From NCBI GenBank assembly GCA_029068165.1, contig JAIEDA010000030.1, forward strand, positions 62,001-126,000: a stretch of DNA of 64,000 nucleotides, in the 5' to 3' direction. The translations under genes were made by a program, and so were the position numbers. The notes under the pieces are model-generated. The model was not told the DNA's origin. It ran no database searches and was given only the letters and a program-made list of their open reading frames with translations. The DNA comes from Clostridia bacterium (GTDB lineage: Bacteria > Bacillota > Clostridia > Christensenellales > UBA3700). Positions 34,978 to 42,523 of this stretch are shown here, in pieces (positions within the stretch are counted from its first letter, which is position 1; each line of letters opens with the position of its first letter).

Positions 34978-35964
34978 ATGAATGAGTTTAATACATGTAT
35001 AATGTGCGGTAAAAATCATAAAATACAAGATGCTGGGGATTTTAAAATTTATTTTTGTGACAATAAGCGATATAAAATTCATGATTCAATCATAAATCAC
35101 AAAGATACCATTAAAGTTCAAAGAATGTTAAATTCCATTTATGATTATGTTAAAAGAGTTCCTTTTAATTATGAAGGTGGTAATGTTTCAGAATATTTGT
35201 CATTTTATTATGAAGAAACTGAAAATATTTGTAATGTAAAAACTTTAGTAAATGTTTATCAGTTAATGAAGCAATATCCGTTGAATGTTATTGAGAGAAT
35301 TGATAAGATTATGTATAATCTTTCACAAAAATATCCCTTATTAAGTGATACATTTAATATATTAGAGATTGAAAAAAATGAATATAGATTATTATATTGC
35401 GAAAGTGTTAATAGAACAAAAGAAATAGCTAGTATTTTTTCTGCATTACTTATAAACGAGTTTATAGAATTAGCTGAAACATATAATAATGATATTAACA
35501 AAAATAGGTATAGAATATCAATAAAAGGCTGGAAATATTTAGCAGAGTTGACCAAGAAATATGACGTATTAAACTATGGATTTATAGCAATGTCTTTTGA
35601 TCCTTCAGTGGAATATATACAAGAAACTTTTATTAAAGCAATTAATCAAGCAGGTTATGAGCCAAGAATTATAAAGGATAAAGAACATAACAATTATATA
35701 ATGCCTGAAATATTCCATGAGATTGAGCAAAGTAAATTTGTGGTTGTGGATATTACTAAGCCTAATTTCGGAGCCTATTATGAAGCAGGATATGCTCAGG
35801 CTCTTGGAAAAGAAGTTATAGTTTGTTGTAAAGAAGATGTTTTCAAGAGTGCTGATACAAGACCACACTTTGATATAGTTCAAAAATCAATGATATTATG
35901 GACTGATGAAAAGGATTTAATCTTTAGGTTAAAACGTCGCATTGAAGCTACTGTGAAAAAATAG
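34978..35964 (+). CDS. Protein with N-terminal Cys motif and C-terminal nucleoside deoxyribosyltransferase/TIR-like domain
   Basis: 328 residues. The N-terminus has CIMCGKNH and a later FC, possibly a small zinc site. The middle (~60-195) is helical and unrecognised. The C-terminal ~130 residues start YGFIAMSFDP and contain QAGYEPRIIKD, MPEIFHEIEQSKFVVVDIT, NFGAYYEAGYAQALGKEVI and PHFDIV. This is the pattern of the nucleoside 2-deoxyribosyltransferase-like fold related to TIR domains, with the conserved Glu in YYEAGYA. Such stand-alone proteins occur in defence-rich regions and may cleave nucleotides. AGGTG precedes the ATG. It has its own promoter and terminator and very AT-rich codons, so it was probably acquired. 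The defence role is inferred. Confidence 0.7.
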   Translation: MNEFNTCIMCGKNHKIQDAGDFKIYFCDNKRYKIHDSIINHKDTIKVQRMLNSIYDYVKRVPFNYEGGNVSEYLSFYYEETENICNVKTLVNVYQLMKQYPLNVIERIDKIMYNLSQKYPLLSDTFNILEIEKNEYRLLYCESVNRTKEIASIFSALLINEFIELAETYNNDINKNRYRISIKGWKYLAELTKKYDVLNYGFIAMSFDPSVEYIQETFIKAINQAGYEPRIIKDKEHNNYIMPEIFHEIEQSKFVVVDITKPNFGAYYEAGYAQALGKEVIVCCKEDVFKSADTRPHFDIVQKSMILWTDEKDLIFRLKRRIEATVKK

Positions 35965-36016
35965 TATAGGGAATATAGAATAATAAGTTAAGTTTTACAA
36001 GAATGAAACTAAATAG

Positions 36017-36045
36017 GCTCAACGAGTTATCTCGGTGAGCTAAAT
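36017..36045 (+). terminator. Hairpin after the deoxyribosyltransferase-like gene
   Basis: A 10-bp stem with one mismatch (36017-36026 with 36031-36040), TTAT loop, then moderately T-rich sequence. Confidence 0.55.
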
Positions 36046-36058
36046 ATTATTTTGAAAA

Positions 36059-36228
36059 GTTCCCCAACTCATCTCTGTTCTGAGTTTTCCAAAAAGTTGG
36101 GGGAAGTGGCTTTGGTATATCTTCCGCAATTCGAGTACATATACCGAAGGACTCATATAAAAGAAAAAGTACGAACTCCATTTGACGGGGGTTCGTACAA
36201 TTCCCTAATGGCGGAAAGTGTGGGGAAC
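36059..36228 (+). mobile_element. MITE-like element, 170 bp, no transposase
   Basis: Terminal inverted repeats GTTCCCCA (36059-36066) and TGGGGAAC (36221-36228) enclose internal hairpins: CCCCAACT/AGTTGGGG near the left end and GTACGAACTCC/GGGGTTCGTAC near the right end. A 68-codon open frame inside is a by-product. No clear target duplication is visible. Its last ~20 bp and 11 bp of flank recur at 23224-23255. It may be a MITE or another structured interspersed repeat; a helper transposase is not in this window. Confidence 0.5.
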
Positions 36229-36394
36229 GATAAAAACACTGATGTTTTAGGGGAGTAATATATGTTATGTTTCACACGATTAATTTGGATTTTTATTCAA
36301 TAAATTCTGCATATTGCCCTTGTATCAAGACAAGCACACGCAATTATCTCATTACATTTTAATTAAAATAGTATTAAAAATATAACTATAGTTC

Positions 36395-36423
36395 TTGAAA
36401 ATTCATTATAGGTATAGTATAAT
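36395..36423 (+). promoter_or_regulatory. Promoter in front of the sigma factor remnant
   Basis: TTGAAA (36395-36400), 17-bp spacer, TATAAT (36418-36423). It survives although the gene behind it is destroyed. Confidence 0.6.
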
Positions 36424-36449
36424 AACTTCACAGAATTGAAGTTATTATA
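36418..36449. repeat. 13-bp perfect inverted repeat over the -10 box
   Basis: TATAATAACTTCA (36418-36430), 6-bp loop, TGAAGTTATTATA (36437-36449). The left arm contains the -10 hexamer, so it could be an operator or an early transcript hairpin. Confidence 0.6.
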
Positions 36450-36467
36450 CTGTCAAATAATGATAGC

Positions 36468-36570
36468 ATGGATAAAGAGAAGAAGAAATCTTTAAATGAA
36501 TTTCCGTTGATTTAAGAAATGTTGTCAATATGTTGAAATTAACGCAAGAATATTTATACAGGAAAAATTA
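36468..36570 (+). pseudogene. Remnant of a second ECF sigma factor gene
   Basis: The first 35 or so bases from ATG 36468 are identical to the start of the gene at 23467. The sequence then jumps to a diverged copy of the region around codons 118-145 (TTGAAATTAACGCAA shared) and dies. An internal deletion removed sigma region 2. Confidence 0.85.
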
Positions 36571-36584
36571 TTTTGCGTATTTAT

Positions 36585-36613
36585 GGGACAATTTAATCGT
36601 TATATTTGTTATA
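36585..36613 (+). promoter_or_regulatory. Candidate ECF-type promoter (copy C)
   Basis: GGGACA (36585-36590), 17-bp spacer, GTTATA (36608-36613), 22 bp before the 36635 ATG and within a leader nearly identical to 25719-25782. Confidence 0.5.
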
Positions 36614-36634
36614 TAAGTAGAAGGAGATTAAATA

Positions 36635-38371
36635 ATGAAAGTGATGAGAACAATAGTGAGTTTAATAATACTTGTCATTTGCACAATAAGCATGACAATG
36701 TTTTTCGGATGCGAAAAGGAAACGCTAAGTCCTATTGTTTCTGATATCGAGTCAAATGGATATAGTGCAGATGTTTATGATGAAAAAGAACTACAAATTA
36801 TCGAAAACGAATTGACTGATATATACACGCTGGCAGGTAAGAATTGTCCCCTTTCGTTTACTGCGCCCGAAAATGGAATATACACTTTCGAAACATTCGG
36901 CTCGGTAAAAAACAAATTCAACGCATCTTCGGGAGTAGTGACGGATAAAGAAGACGGCTACAATCAAAAGCTCGTCGTCGAATTAAGAAAAGGGGAAACA
37001 TATGTTTTCAATACTCAAAATTTATCTTTGTTTCGCAAAATATATCAATTAAAAGTAGAGTTTACGCCTACCGAAATTGCACTCGATGAGAGGAAGACTT
37101 TGACAGTCAAGGCAGGTGAAAGCGAATTCTTAACTTATTATGCTTTAGACAAAATAGGCTTTAATTATTCACTGAATAAGATGGGCGACTTTGAAGTCAG
37201 CGTTTTGTCCGGCAATAGAAGCACAGTAATAGATACAGTTTCTATGGAAAGTAAAAATTCAAATGCGATAATACTGGATTCGGCAGGCAAGTATTTGATA
37301 AAGATAACAAACAACAGCGCAAATGATACGGAAATAGAATTTTCGTTAATATCTGCAATACAAAGTGAGATTGGACAATCCTATAATTTGGAGATAGGGC
37401 ACAAAGCATTGTATAAATTAATTCCGAGAGAAAATTGTTCAATTGGCTTTGAATGGAAGGCTTTGGGCGATGTCAAGGTAAGTCTCTTGGACGGGAAATA
37501 CGATATAATTAAAGAAAATGCAGGGGTTACGACCTATTTTGAGTTGACGTTGGAGAAGAATAAGGAGTATTATTTGTTCTTTGAAAATGACTTTTATTAT
37601 GATAAGCAAATAAGTTTTGAATTATTCTATACTCCGTCGTACGTGATTTTAGGCGACAATCATATTCGCAAAGATTATCATAGTATGTTGTACGCTTTTT
37701 CACTATCTACTGACGCTCAAATCAAATTTAAAGTCGATGGTGATACGTCGCTTTCTTTCTACGACAGCGAATGGAATGCAATCGAGGCAAAAGACGGATT
37801 TTATTCAATAGTCGGCGCAAATAAATATTTTATAGTTGCGCAAAGCTCAGCAAGTGTTTTTGATTTGACTGTTACGTTCGAAAACACGGAAGATTTCTCG
37901 GGCAAGATAGGTGAAGAAGGGTATAGATTTATCAAATTTTCGCCCCAAAAGACGGATACATATGAAGTCGGTGGTAGTAATGATTATGAATGGTACGAGT
38001 CTATGCTTAGACCATTTGGCAATATGTTGCACGAGGGAGATACGTATTATCTCAAAATATACGGAGACGGTGGTAGCGATTACGATATAACAATCACAAG
38101 GAAATTTACGCCGATAGAACTCGGAAATAGATTAAATCTAAAAGCTGGATTATATTCTATAGAGATAGACGAGCCGGGAACATATCTTGTCAGGACGGCG
38201 ATATCCAACGGCGTGACGGCTAGCTACTCTATAACCAATTCGCAAAATGGGGTTTTATGCTCTGGCGTCAAGGCAGGAGGAAAGAAATCGATAAACTTCG
38301 ACGTTGGGATTTATTTTATAGAAATAGATACAAACGGAGATGTTGAATTTTCAGTTAATTCCCTTACGTAG
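36635..38371 (+). CDS. Lipoprotein with PPC-like domains, shortened paralogue of the giant protein
   Basis: A 578-residue predicted lipoprotein with lipobox F-F-G-C (Cys 26, same TMFFGCEKE as the 26.0-kb gene). Residues ~30-570 align with ~393-960 of the 1938-residue protein: shared segments include SDIESNGY, YTLAGKNC, ETFGSVKN, QKLVVEL, KVEFTP and GIYFIEI. The frame ends at a TAG. The following bases continue the alignment in another frame (see 38369-38484), so it is truncated relative to its ancestor and lacks the Gly-rich and Hint parts. AAGGAG precedes the ATG. It may still make a stable surface protein of unknown function. Confidence 0.75.
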   Translation: MKVMRTIVSLIILVICTISMTMFFGCEKETLSPIVSDIESNGYSADVYDEKELQIIENELTDIYTLAGKNCPLSFTAPENGIYTFETFGSVKNKFNASSGVVTDKEDGYNQKLVVELRKGETYVFNTQNLSLFRKIYQLKVEFTPTEIALDERKTLTVKAGESEFLTYYALDKIGFNYSLNKMGDFEVSVLSGNRSTVIDTVSMESKNSNAIILDSAGKYLIKITNNSANDTEIEFSLISAIQSEIGQSYNLEIGHKALYKLIPRENCSIGFEWKALGDVKVSLLDGKYDIIKENAGVTTYFELTLEKNKEYYLFFENDFYYDKQISFELFYTPSYVILGDNHIRKDYHSMLYAFSLSTDAQIKFKVDGDTSLSFYDSEWNAIEAKDGFYSIVGANKYFIVAQSSASVFDLTVTFENTEDFSGKIGEEGYRFIKFSPQKTDTYEVGGSNDYEWYESMLRPFGNMLHEGDTYYLKIYGDGGSDYDITITRKFTPIELGNRLNLKAGLYSIEIDEPGTYLVRTAISNGVTASYSITNSQNGVLCSGVKAGGKKSINFDVGIYFIEIDTNGDVEFSVNSLT

Positions 38372-38484
38372 ACGACGCGCAACTCAACAATAAATTATAA
38401 TGCGGGAACAATTACAGCGTTATATTCAAAGACAACGTAGAAAATACTTTTGCATTTGTTGCCGATACTACTCTCGATTTATAA
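38369..38484 (+). pseudogene. Out-of-frame continuation of the PPC-like gene
   Basis: Shifted by one base, the sequence reads DDAQLNNKL, stop, CGNNYSVIFKDNVENTFAFV. This parallels SSLNNILINEVEQSVVFVKN and NNFVFTAP of the giant protein. A frameshift plus a nonsense codon therefore ended the gene. Confidence 0.75.
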
Positions 38485-38536
38485 TTATTTCAAATAAAAA
38501 GGACTGATAAGATTAGGTGTTCTTATCAGTCCCGCT

Positions 38537-38627
38537 TGGCGGAGAAAGAGGGATTTGAACCCTCGCTACGCTTTCACGTACTACTCCCTTAGCAGGGGAG
38601 CCCCTTCGGCCTCTTGGGTATTTCTCC
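38537..38627 (-). tRNA. tRNA-Ser (GCU), CCA encoded
   Basis: On the minus strand: acceptor stem GGAGAAA pairs with TTTCTCC, followed by G and encoded CCA. The anticodon stem is CTCCC/GGGAG around loop CTGCTAA, giving anticodon GCU. A long variable arm (GTAGTACGTGAAAGCGTAGC) identifies class II tRNA-Ser, and the T arm GAGGGTTCAAATCCCTC is intact. Its 3' end faces the accessory region. Confidence 0.96.
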
Positions 38628-38931
38628 AAGGCAAAGTTTTGTTTGTTTATCTTTGTCTTATGTATAATATCATATTTTTTGTGTATTGTCAAAATATTTT
38701 TCTATGTTTATGTTGACATTTTATTAAGGTTTATATTTTTTTTATTATTTTTTCGTCGATGTAAATATGTGACTTTTCTTTTCATATATTTATATGAAGG
38801 GTCGAATTTTTAACGATTTTTGAGCTTATATTTGGTTTAATGGGGAAAATTGGTAAAAGTTGTATAAAAAAATTCGTTTTTTTCATTGAATTTGCTAATT
38901 TTTTGTGTTAAAATAAGTGTAGTTGAGGTTT

Positions 38932-39037
38932 TACCTATTTGTCACATTGTAATTTCGATTTGTAATTTCGATTTGACAATAGGGTATGTTACCGAGTAAA
39001 ATATATAAGAGTAAAGTAGGCTACTGACAAATAGGTA
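38932..39037. repeat. 13-bp inverted repeats around a promoter
   Basis: TACCTATTTGTCA (38932-38944) and its exact complement TGACAAATAGGTA (39025-39037) flank 80 bp that contain the promoter of the YegP-like gene and two tandem GTAATTTCGATTT units (38949-38974). The rest of the 38628-39068 gap is plain AT-rich sequence. Confidence 0.75.
38973..39002 (+). promoter_or_regulatory. Promoter of the YegP-like gene
   Basis: TTGACA (38973-38978), 18-bp spacer, TAAAAT (38997-39002), between the inverted repeats. Confidence 0.65.
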
Positions 39038-39068
39038 TCGCAGTAGTTCAAATAGGGAGGATTTAGAA

Positions 39069-39476
39069 ATGGACGACAATCAAAGAAGAGGAAGGTTCGT
39101 TTATAGAAAGACGGAAAAAGGAAATTACGTTTATAAACTTTATGCCGCAAACCATAAAGTCATTGCAACCAACGGTGGTACTTATTCTTCGCTTAGCGCG
39201 TTGAAAGCGGGTATTAACAGCGTTATTAACAATTCTCAAAAAGAAGATTTGCCTATTGAGGACCAAACGCTGAGAAGATACGAGGAACAAAAATGCCCGA
39301 AGTGGGTTATTTTCCTTGACGCTAAGGGCGAATATAGATTTAGACTTATCGCTACGAACGGCGAAGTAGTATGCACGCCTAACGACGGTTATCGTTCTAA
39401 GGACGCTTGCAAAGTAGGTATGAGATCTATAGCTAATACGGCTGCAACCGCGGACATCGTAAAAGCTGAAGACTAA
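39069..39476 (+). CDS. DUF1508 (YegP-like) protein with two repeats
   Basis: 135 residues holding two DUF1508-type modules: FVYRKTEKGNYVYKLYAANHKVIATNGGTY (residues ~8-37) and FLDAKGEYRFRLIATNGEVVCTPNDGY (~82-110). Each is followed by the A-x-K-x-G-I/M-x-S-I/V helix. This small cytoplasmic fold is widespread and its role is unknown, although stress links have been suggested in the family. GGGAGGA precedes the ATG. It is monocistronic, ending at a hairpin. Its codon use matches the core genome again, so the accessory region has ended. Confidence 0.9.
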   Translation: MDDNQRRGRFVYRKTEKGNYVYKLYAANHKVIATNGGTYSSLSALKAGINSVINNSQKEDLPIEDQTLRRYEEQKCPKWVIFLDAKGEYRFRLIATNGEVVCTPNDGYRSKDACKVGMRSIANTAATADIVKAED

Positions 39477-39501
39477 TCAAATCGCAAAATAATGCAATGT
39501 G

Positions 39502-39531
39502 AGCGGGTATTGAATATACTCGCTTATATTT
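39502..39531 (+). terminator. Terminator of the YegP-like gene
   Basis: AGCGGGTAT (39502-39510) pairs with ATACTCGCT (39516-39524, one G-U), followed by TATATTTTT. Confidence 0.7.
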
Positions 39532-39878
39532 TTACATATCGCTGCTTAGGCTATGACGTATGGTATCGCGCCGTTTGATGTAAATAGTTGCGTTGAATAT
39601 GGATGGCTTTTGAGCGGCATATTAAGCATATATTTGCAACGAAAAGAATGCTACAACGTTACGATTAATAAGAATAAATACCTGATAGCTTATTGACTAA
39701 CGCGCGATTTAAGTGATAAAATAAAAATGCGTAACGATATTATTTAAGTGATGTAGTGTTGTATTTGCTCAGTGGCAAAACTTACTAGCAACTTAATTAA
39801 GCCGTAGGTTAGGTCGTTGCGTAGGTAGTTGCGATAGCTATAAATTAAGCATAGATAAAAGATAAATAGGAGTACTTT
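39532..39878. other. Gene-free gap
   Basis: About 350 bp with no supported gene. The only signals are a weak promoter-like pair near 39817-39844 (TTGCGT, TATAAA) and the AGGAG site in front of the next ATG. Confidence 0.5.
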
Positions 39879-41588
39879 ATGAATATTTTGTTAAGCGCTT
39901 TGACAAACGGACAAGCAATCGCCGCCGTCGTTGCGGTAGTTATCTTGGTCTTAGCCGTAATAGTTATTGCATCGATTTTGTCAAAACAAAAGAAGAGTAA
40001 AAAAGCGACCGAAACGCAATCGGCGAATGAGCAAACGCAAACGTCGCAAACGGTTGCGGCTGATTTGACGGAGCAAGATAACGAGCAAAGCTCTATCGAC
40101 GCCAAAGAGCAAACCGTCGACGAAGCAGTTGGCGAAGAGGAACAAGCTGTTGCGGACGACAACGTTGTTGAGGAAGAAGAACAGCTAGCTGAAGATACTC
40201 CTATCGTTGAAGAAATCCAAGCAGTTGAGAATGACAATATAGTTGAAGAAGTAGCTATTGAAGAAAAGACTGTTTCCGAAGAGGAGCAACAGCCGCTTGA
40301 GGAAGAGCCTGCCGAGGAGGCTCAACCCGTCGTGGAAACTCATCCTTTCGCCGAAGCTAAACCGGCTGAAGAGGAGAAGAAAACCGAGGAAAAGAAAGCT
40401 GTAGAAAAACCGGTTGAAGAGAAAAAGCCAATCGAGCAGCCAGTAAAGAAAAACAACGAGAGAGAAAGGACTGTTATCATTGACGATAAGCCCGTGCTTA
40501 TCAAGGACGATAGATTTTTGTTCAATCCTGAAGAAGACGGCTTCTATTACGTATTGGAAAAGACCTTCACGGCAAAACTTATTCAGTCTTCGGAAACGGT
40601 CAAAGATTATTATACCGAACTAAAGAATGAATTGCTATCGTATAAAAAAGTTCATTCAAGAATGAGCAAGAAGCGCGAGAGCTTTAATTTCGGACGTAAT
40701 TGCCTAGCGCGCTTGACTGTAAGAGGCAAGACGTTGAGATTGCATCTTGCTTTGGACGCGAATACTTACGAGGAAACGAAGTACAAGGTTGAAGATACTT
40801 CCGAGATAAAGTCGTTGGCTGACACTCCGCTTTTGTATAGAATCAGGAACGATAGACGCCTCAAGTATGCCAAAGACTTGATAGCGGCGGTTATGGAGAA
40901 GTACGGCGTTCAAAAACAGGAAATCGAACCAATCAACTATACTGCAAACTATCCGTATGAAGCTACCGAGGTCTTGATTGAGAAAGGACTTATTACTAAA
41001 AGGCGCGTTCAGGGTCGTATGCCCGAGGGCAACGGTTTTGAATTTGCTCAAAAGACTTTCAAGGCAAAACTTATTCAGTCCGAGGAGTACGTCAAAGAGT
41101 ACTATTCGCAGTTGAAGAACCACTTGCTTACTTATCGAAAGATACACGATAGAATGAGTAAAAACCGCGAGAGCTACCGCTTTGGTAGAATTTGCGTTGC
41201 CCGTATGTCCATAAGAGGCAAGACGTTGAAACTCTATCTTGCGCTCAACGCAACCGATTACGAGGATACCAAGTATAAGGTTGAGGACGCGTCTTCCGTC
41301 AAATCTTACGCTGATACGCCTCTATTGTATAAGATTAAAAATACCCGTCGACTTAACTACGCTAAAGATTTGATCGACGTAATGATGACAAATCTCGGAG
41401 TGAGCAAAAAGCGTGAGAGCGACGAAAAAGATTACGCGGCGGACTTGCCGTACGAGAGCACCGAGGAGTTGCTTGAGGAAGGACTTATCGTAAATAGATT
41501 CGTCAGCGGAAATTCGTTTATCGCCCAACACTTTAAGCATAAGGAAGTCGACCCTGAAATGGAAGCTGCGGCTGACGAAACTGACTAG
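39879..41588 (+). CDS. Membrane-anchored protein with acidic linker and duplicated C-terminal domain
   Basis: 569 residues. ~12-34 is one membrane span near the N-terminus. ~35-200 is a very acidic Glu/Ala/Val/Pro-rich linker. Two copies of a ~130-residue domain follow (~215-365 and ~385-535). Each copy has the order KLIQS.E.VK.YY..LKN, RMSK.RES..FGR, RGKTL.L.LAL, TKYKVED and ADTPLLY.I.N.RRL.YAKDLI. This domain is unknown to me by name. The product should face the cytoplasm or the outside as a tethered pair of domains. AGGAGTACTTT precedes the ATG, and a terminator follows. Monocistronic. Confidence 0.8.
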   Translation: MNILLSALTNGQAIAAVVAVVILVLAVIVIASILSKQKKSKKATETQSANEQTQTSQTVAADLTEQDNEQSSIDAKEQTVDEAVGEEEQAVADDNVVEEEEQLAEDTPIVEEIQAVENDNIVEEVAIEEKTVSEEEQQPLEEEPAEEAQPVVETHPFAEAKPAEEEKKTEEKKAVEKPVEEKKPIEQPVKKNNERERTVIIDDKPVLIKDDRFLFNPEEDGFYYVLEKTFTAKLIQSSETVKDYYTELKNELLSYKKVHSRMSKKRESFNFGRNCLARLTVRGKTLRLHLALDANTYEETKYKVEDTSEIKSLADTPLLYRIRNDRRLKYAKDLIAAVMEKYGVQKQEIEPINYTANYPYEATEVLIEKGLITKRRVQGRMPEGNGFEFAQKTFKAKLIQSEEYVKEYYSQLKNHLLTYRKIHDRMSKNRESYRFGRICVARMSIRGKTLKLYLALNATDYEDTKYKVEDASSVKSYADTPLLYKIKNTRRLNYAKDLIDVMMTNLGVSKKRESDEKDYAADLPYESTEELLEEGLIVNRFVSGNSFIAQHFKHKEVDPEMEAAADETD

Positions 41589-41613
41589 AACTTAAAATTA
41601 AGTCTAAAAACTA

Positions 41614-41646
41614 TAACCGTTATCTATTAGATAGCGGTTATTTTTC
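41614..41646 (+). terminator. Terminator after the duplicated-domain gene
   Basis: A 12-bp stem with one G-U pair (41614-41625 with 41629-41640), followed by TTTTTCT. Confidence 0.85.
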
Positions 41647-41756
41647 TATTCAATAAGCGTTTGTAGAAAGTTTGACGAAAATACTATTGACTGTATTGAG
41701 GGAGCTTTATATAATATTTATGATTAGGAACTAACAGCTAAAAGGTTAAACGGCAA

Positions 41757-42437
41757 ATGAACTGGATTATAGAAAAGATTTTTAAGAATAAAGCCGTCGT
41801 ATTCGAGCGGCTTTCTAAGTACGGCTTTGTGTTCGGCGATGGCAAATATTCCTATACTACCAATATCTTTGACAAACAAATGATTTTGAAGGTAGAGATA
41901 GACGGGCAGGGAAATATTGACACCTTAGTGTTGGATATAGATACCAAAGAGGTCTATACTTTGTTTTTGGTTGAGGATGCGGCAGGAAGTTTTGTGGGCG
42001 GAGTTAGGCAAGCCTATGAAAGCGTTCTTGAGGATATAGCCGAAAAGTGTTGCGAAAGAGAGATATTCAAAACAATATACGCTAAAGAAATAATCAAATA
42101 TATTCGCGGCAAGTATGGCGACGAGTTGGAATTTTTGTGGGAAAAGTTTGACGATAACGCTATTTGGCGGAGAAAGGATAACTCCAAGTGGTACGCGTTG
42201 ATACTGAAAGTGTCCAGGCGAAAACTAGGCGTTGACAGCGACGAAACGGTTGAGATAATTGATTTAAGGGTAGACCCGAAAGAAACCCAAACGCTTATTG
42301 ATAACAAAAGGTATTATCCCGCGTATCATATGAACAAAAAATCTTGGATAACAATTTGTCTTGACGGGTCGTTGGATATGGAAGAGATTTGTAAGCGAAT
42401 TGACGTAAGTTATGATTTAGCATTTAAGAAACGATAA
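41757..42437 (+). CDS. MmcQ/YjbR-family protein
   Basis: 226 residues. The C-terminal ~120 residues carry the MmcQ/YjbR pattern: YGDELEFLWEKFDDNAIWRRKDNSKWYALIL, VEIIDLRVDPKETQTLI, YYPAYHMNKKSWITICLDGSL. It has the cyclic, DNA-binding-like fold known from YjbR. The N-terminal ~100 residues (FVFGDGKYSYTTNIFDKQMILKV) are the extension seen in longer members. The ribosome binding site is weak (AAAAGG ~11 bp upstream). It is convergent with rpsI, and the two share a bidirectional terminator. No specific function is established. Confidence 0.85.
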   Translation: MNWIIEKIFKNKAVVFERLSKYGFVFGDGKYSYTTNIFDKQMILKVEIDGQGNIDTLVLDIDTKEVYTLFLVEDAAGSFVGGVRQAYESVLEDIAEKCCEREIFKTIYAKEIIKYIRGKYGDELEFLWEKFDDNAIWRRKDNSKWYALILKVSRRKLGVDSDETVEIIDLRVDPKETQTLIDNKRYYPAYHMNKKSWITICLDGSLDMEEICKRIDVSYDLAFKKR

Positions 42438-42523
42438 TTCGCATAGCGTTTAAAGCATTCAGCTTTTAATAGGGTGTCTAGTTGCAAGGAAAATTTCGAC
42501 GTGAGCAGGGCAGGGCATAAGAA

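Noticed and set aside
36052..36258. 68-codon frame within the MITE-like element
   Set aside because: It is made of the element's hairpins and ends; small proteins of this kind are annotation artefacts of repeats.
23224..38539. Attachment-site pair between TGGCGGAAAG at 23224 and the tRNA-Ser end TGGCGGAGAAAG
   Set aside because: Only about seven to eight contiguous bases agree, and the same word is the end of the MITE-like element; too weak for an att claim.
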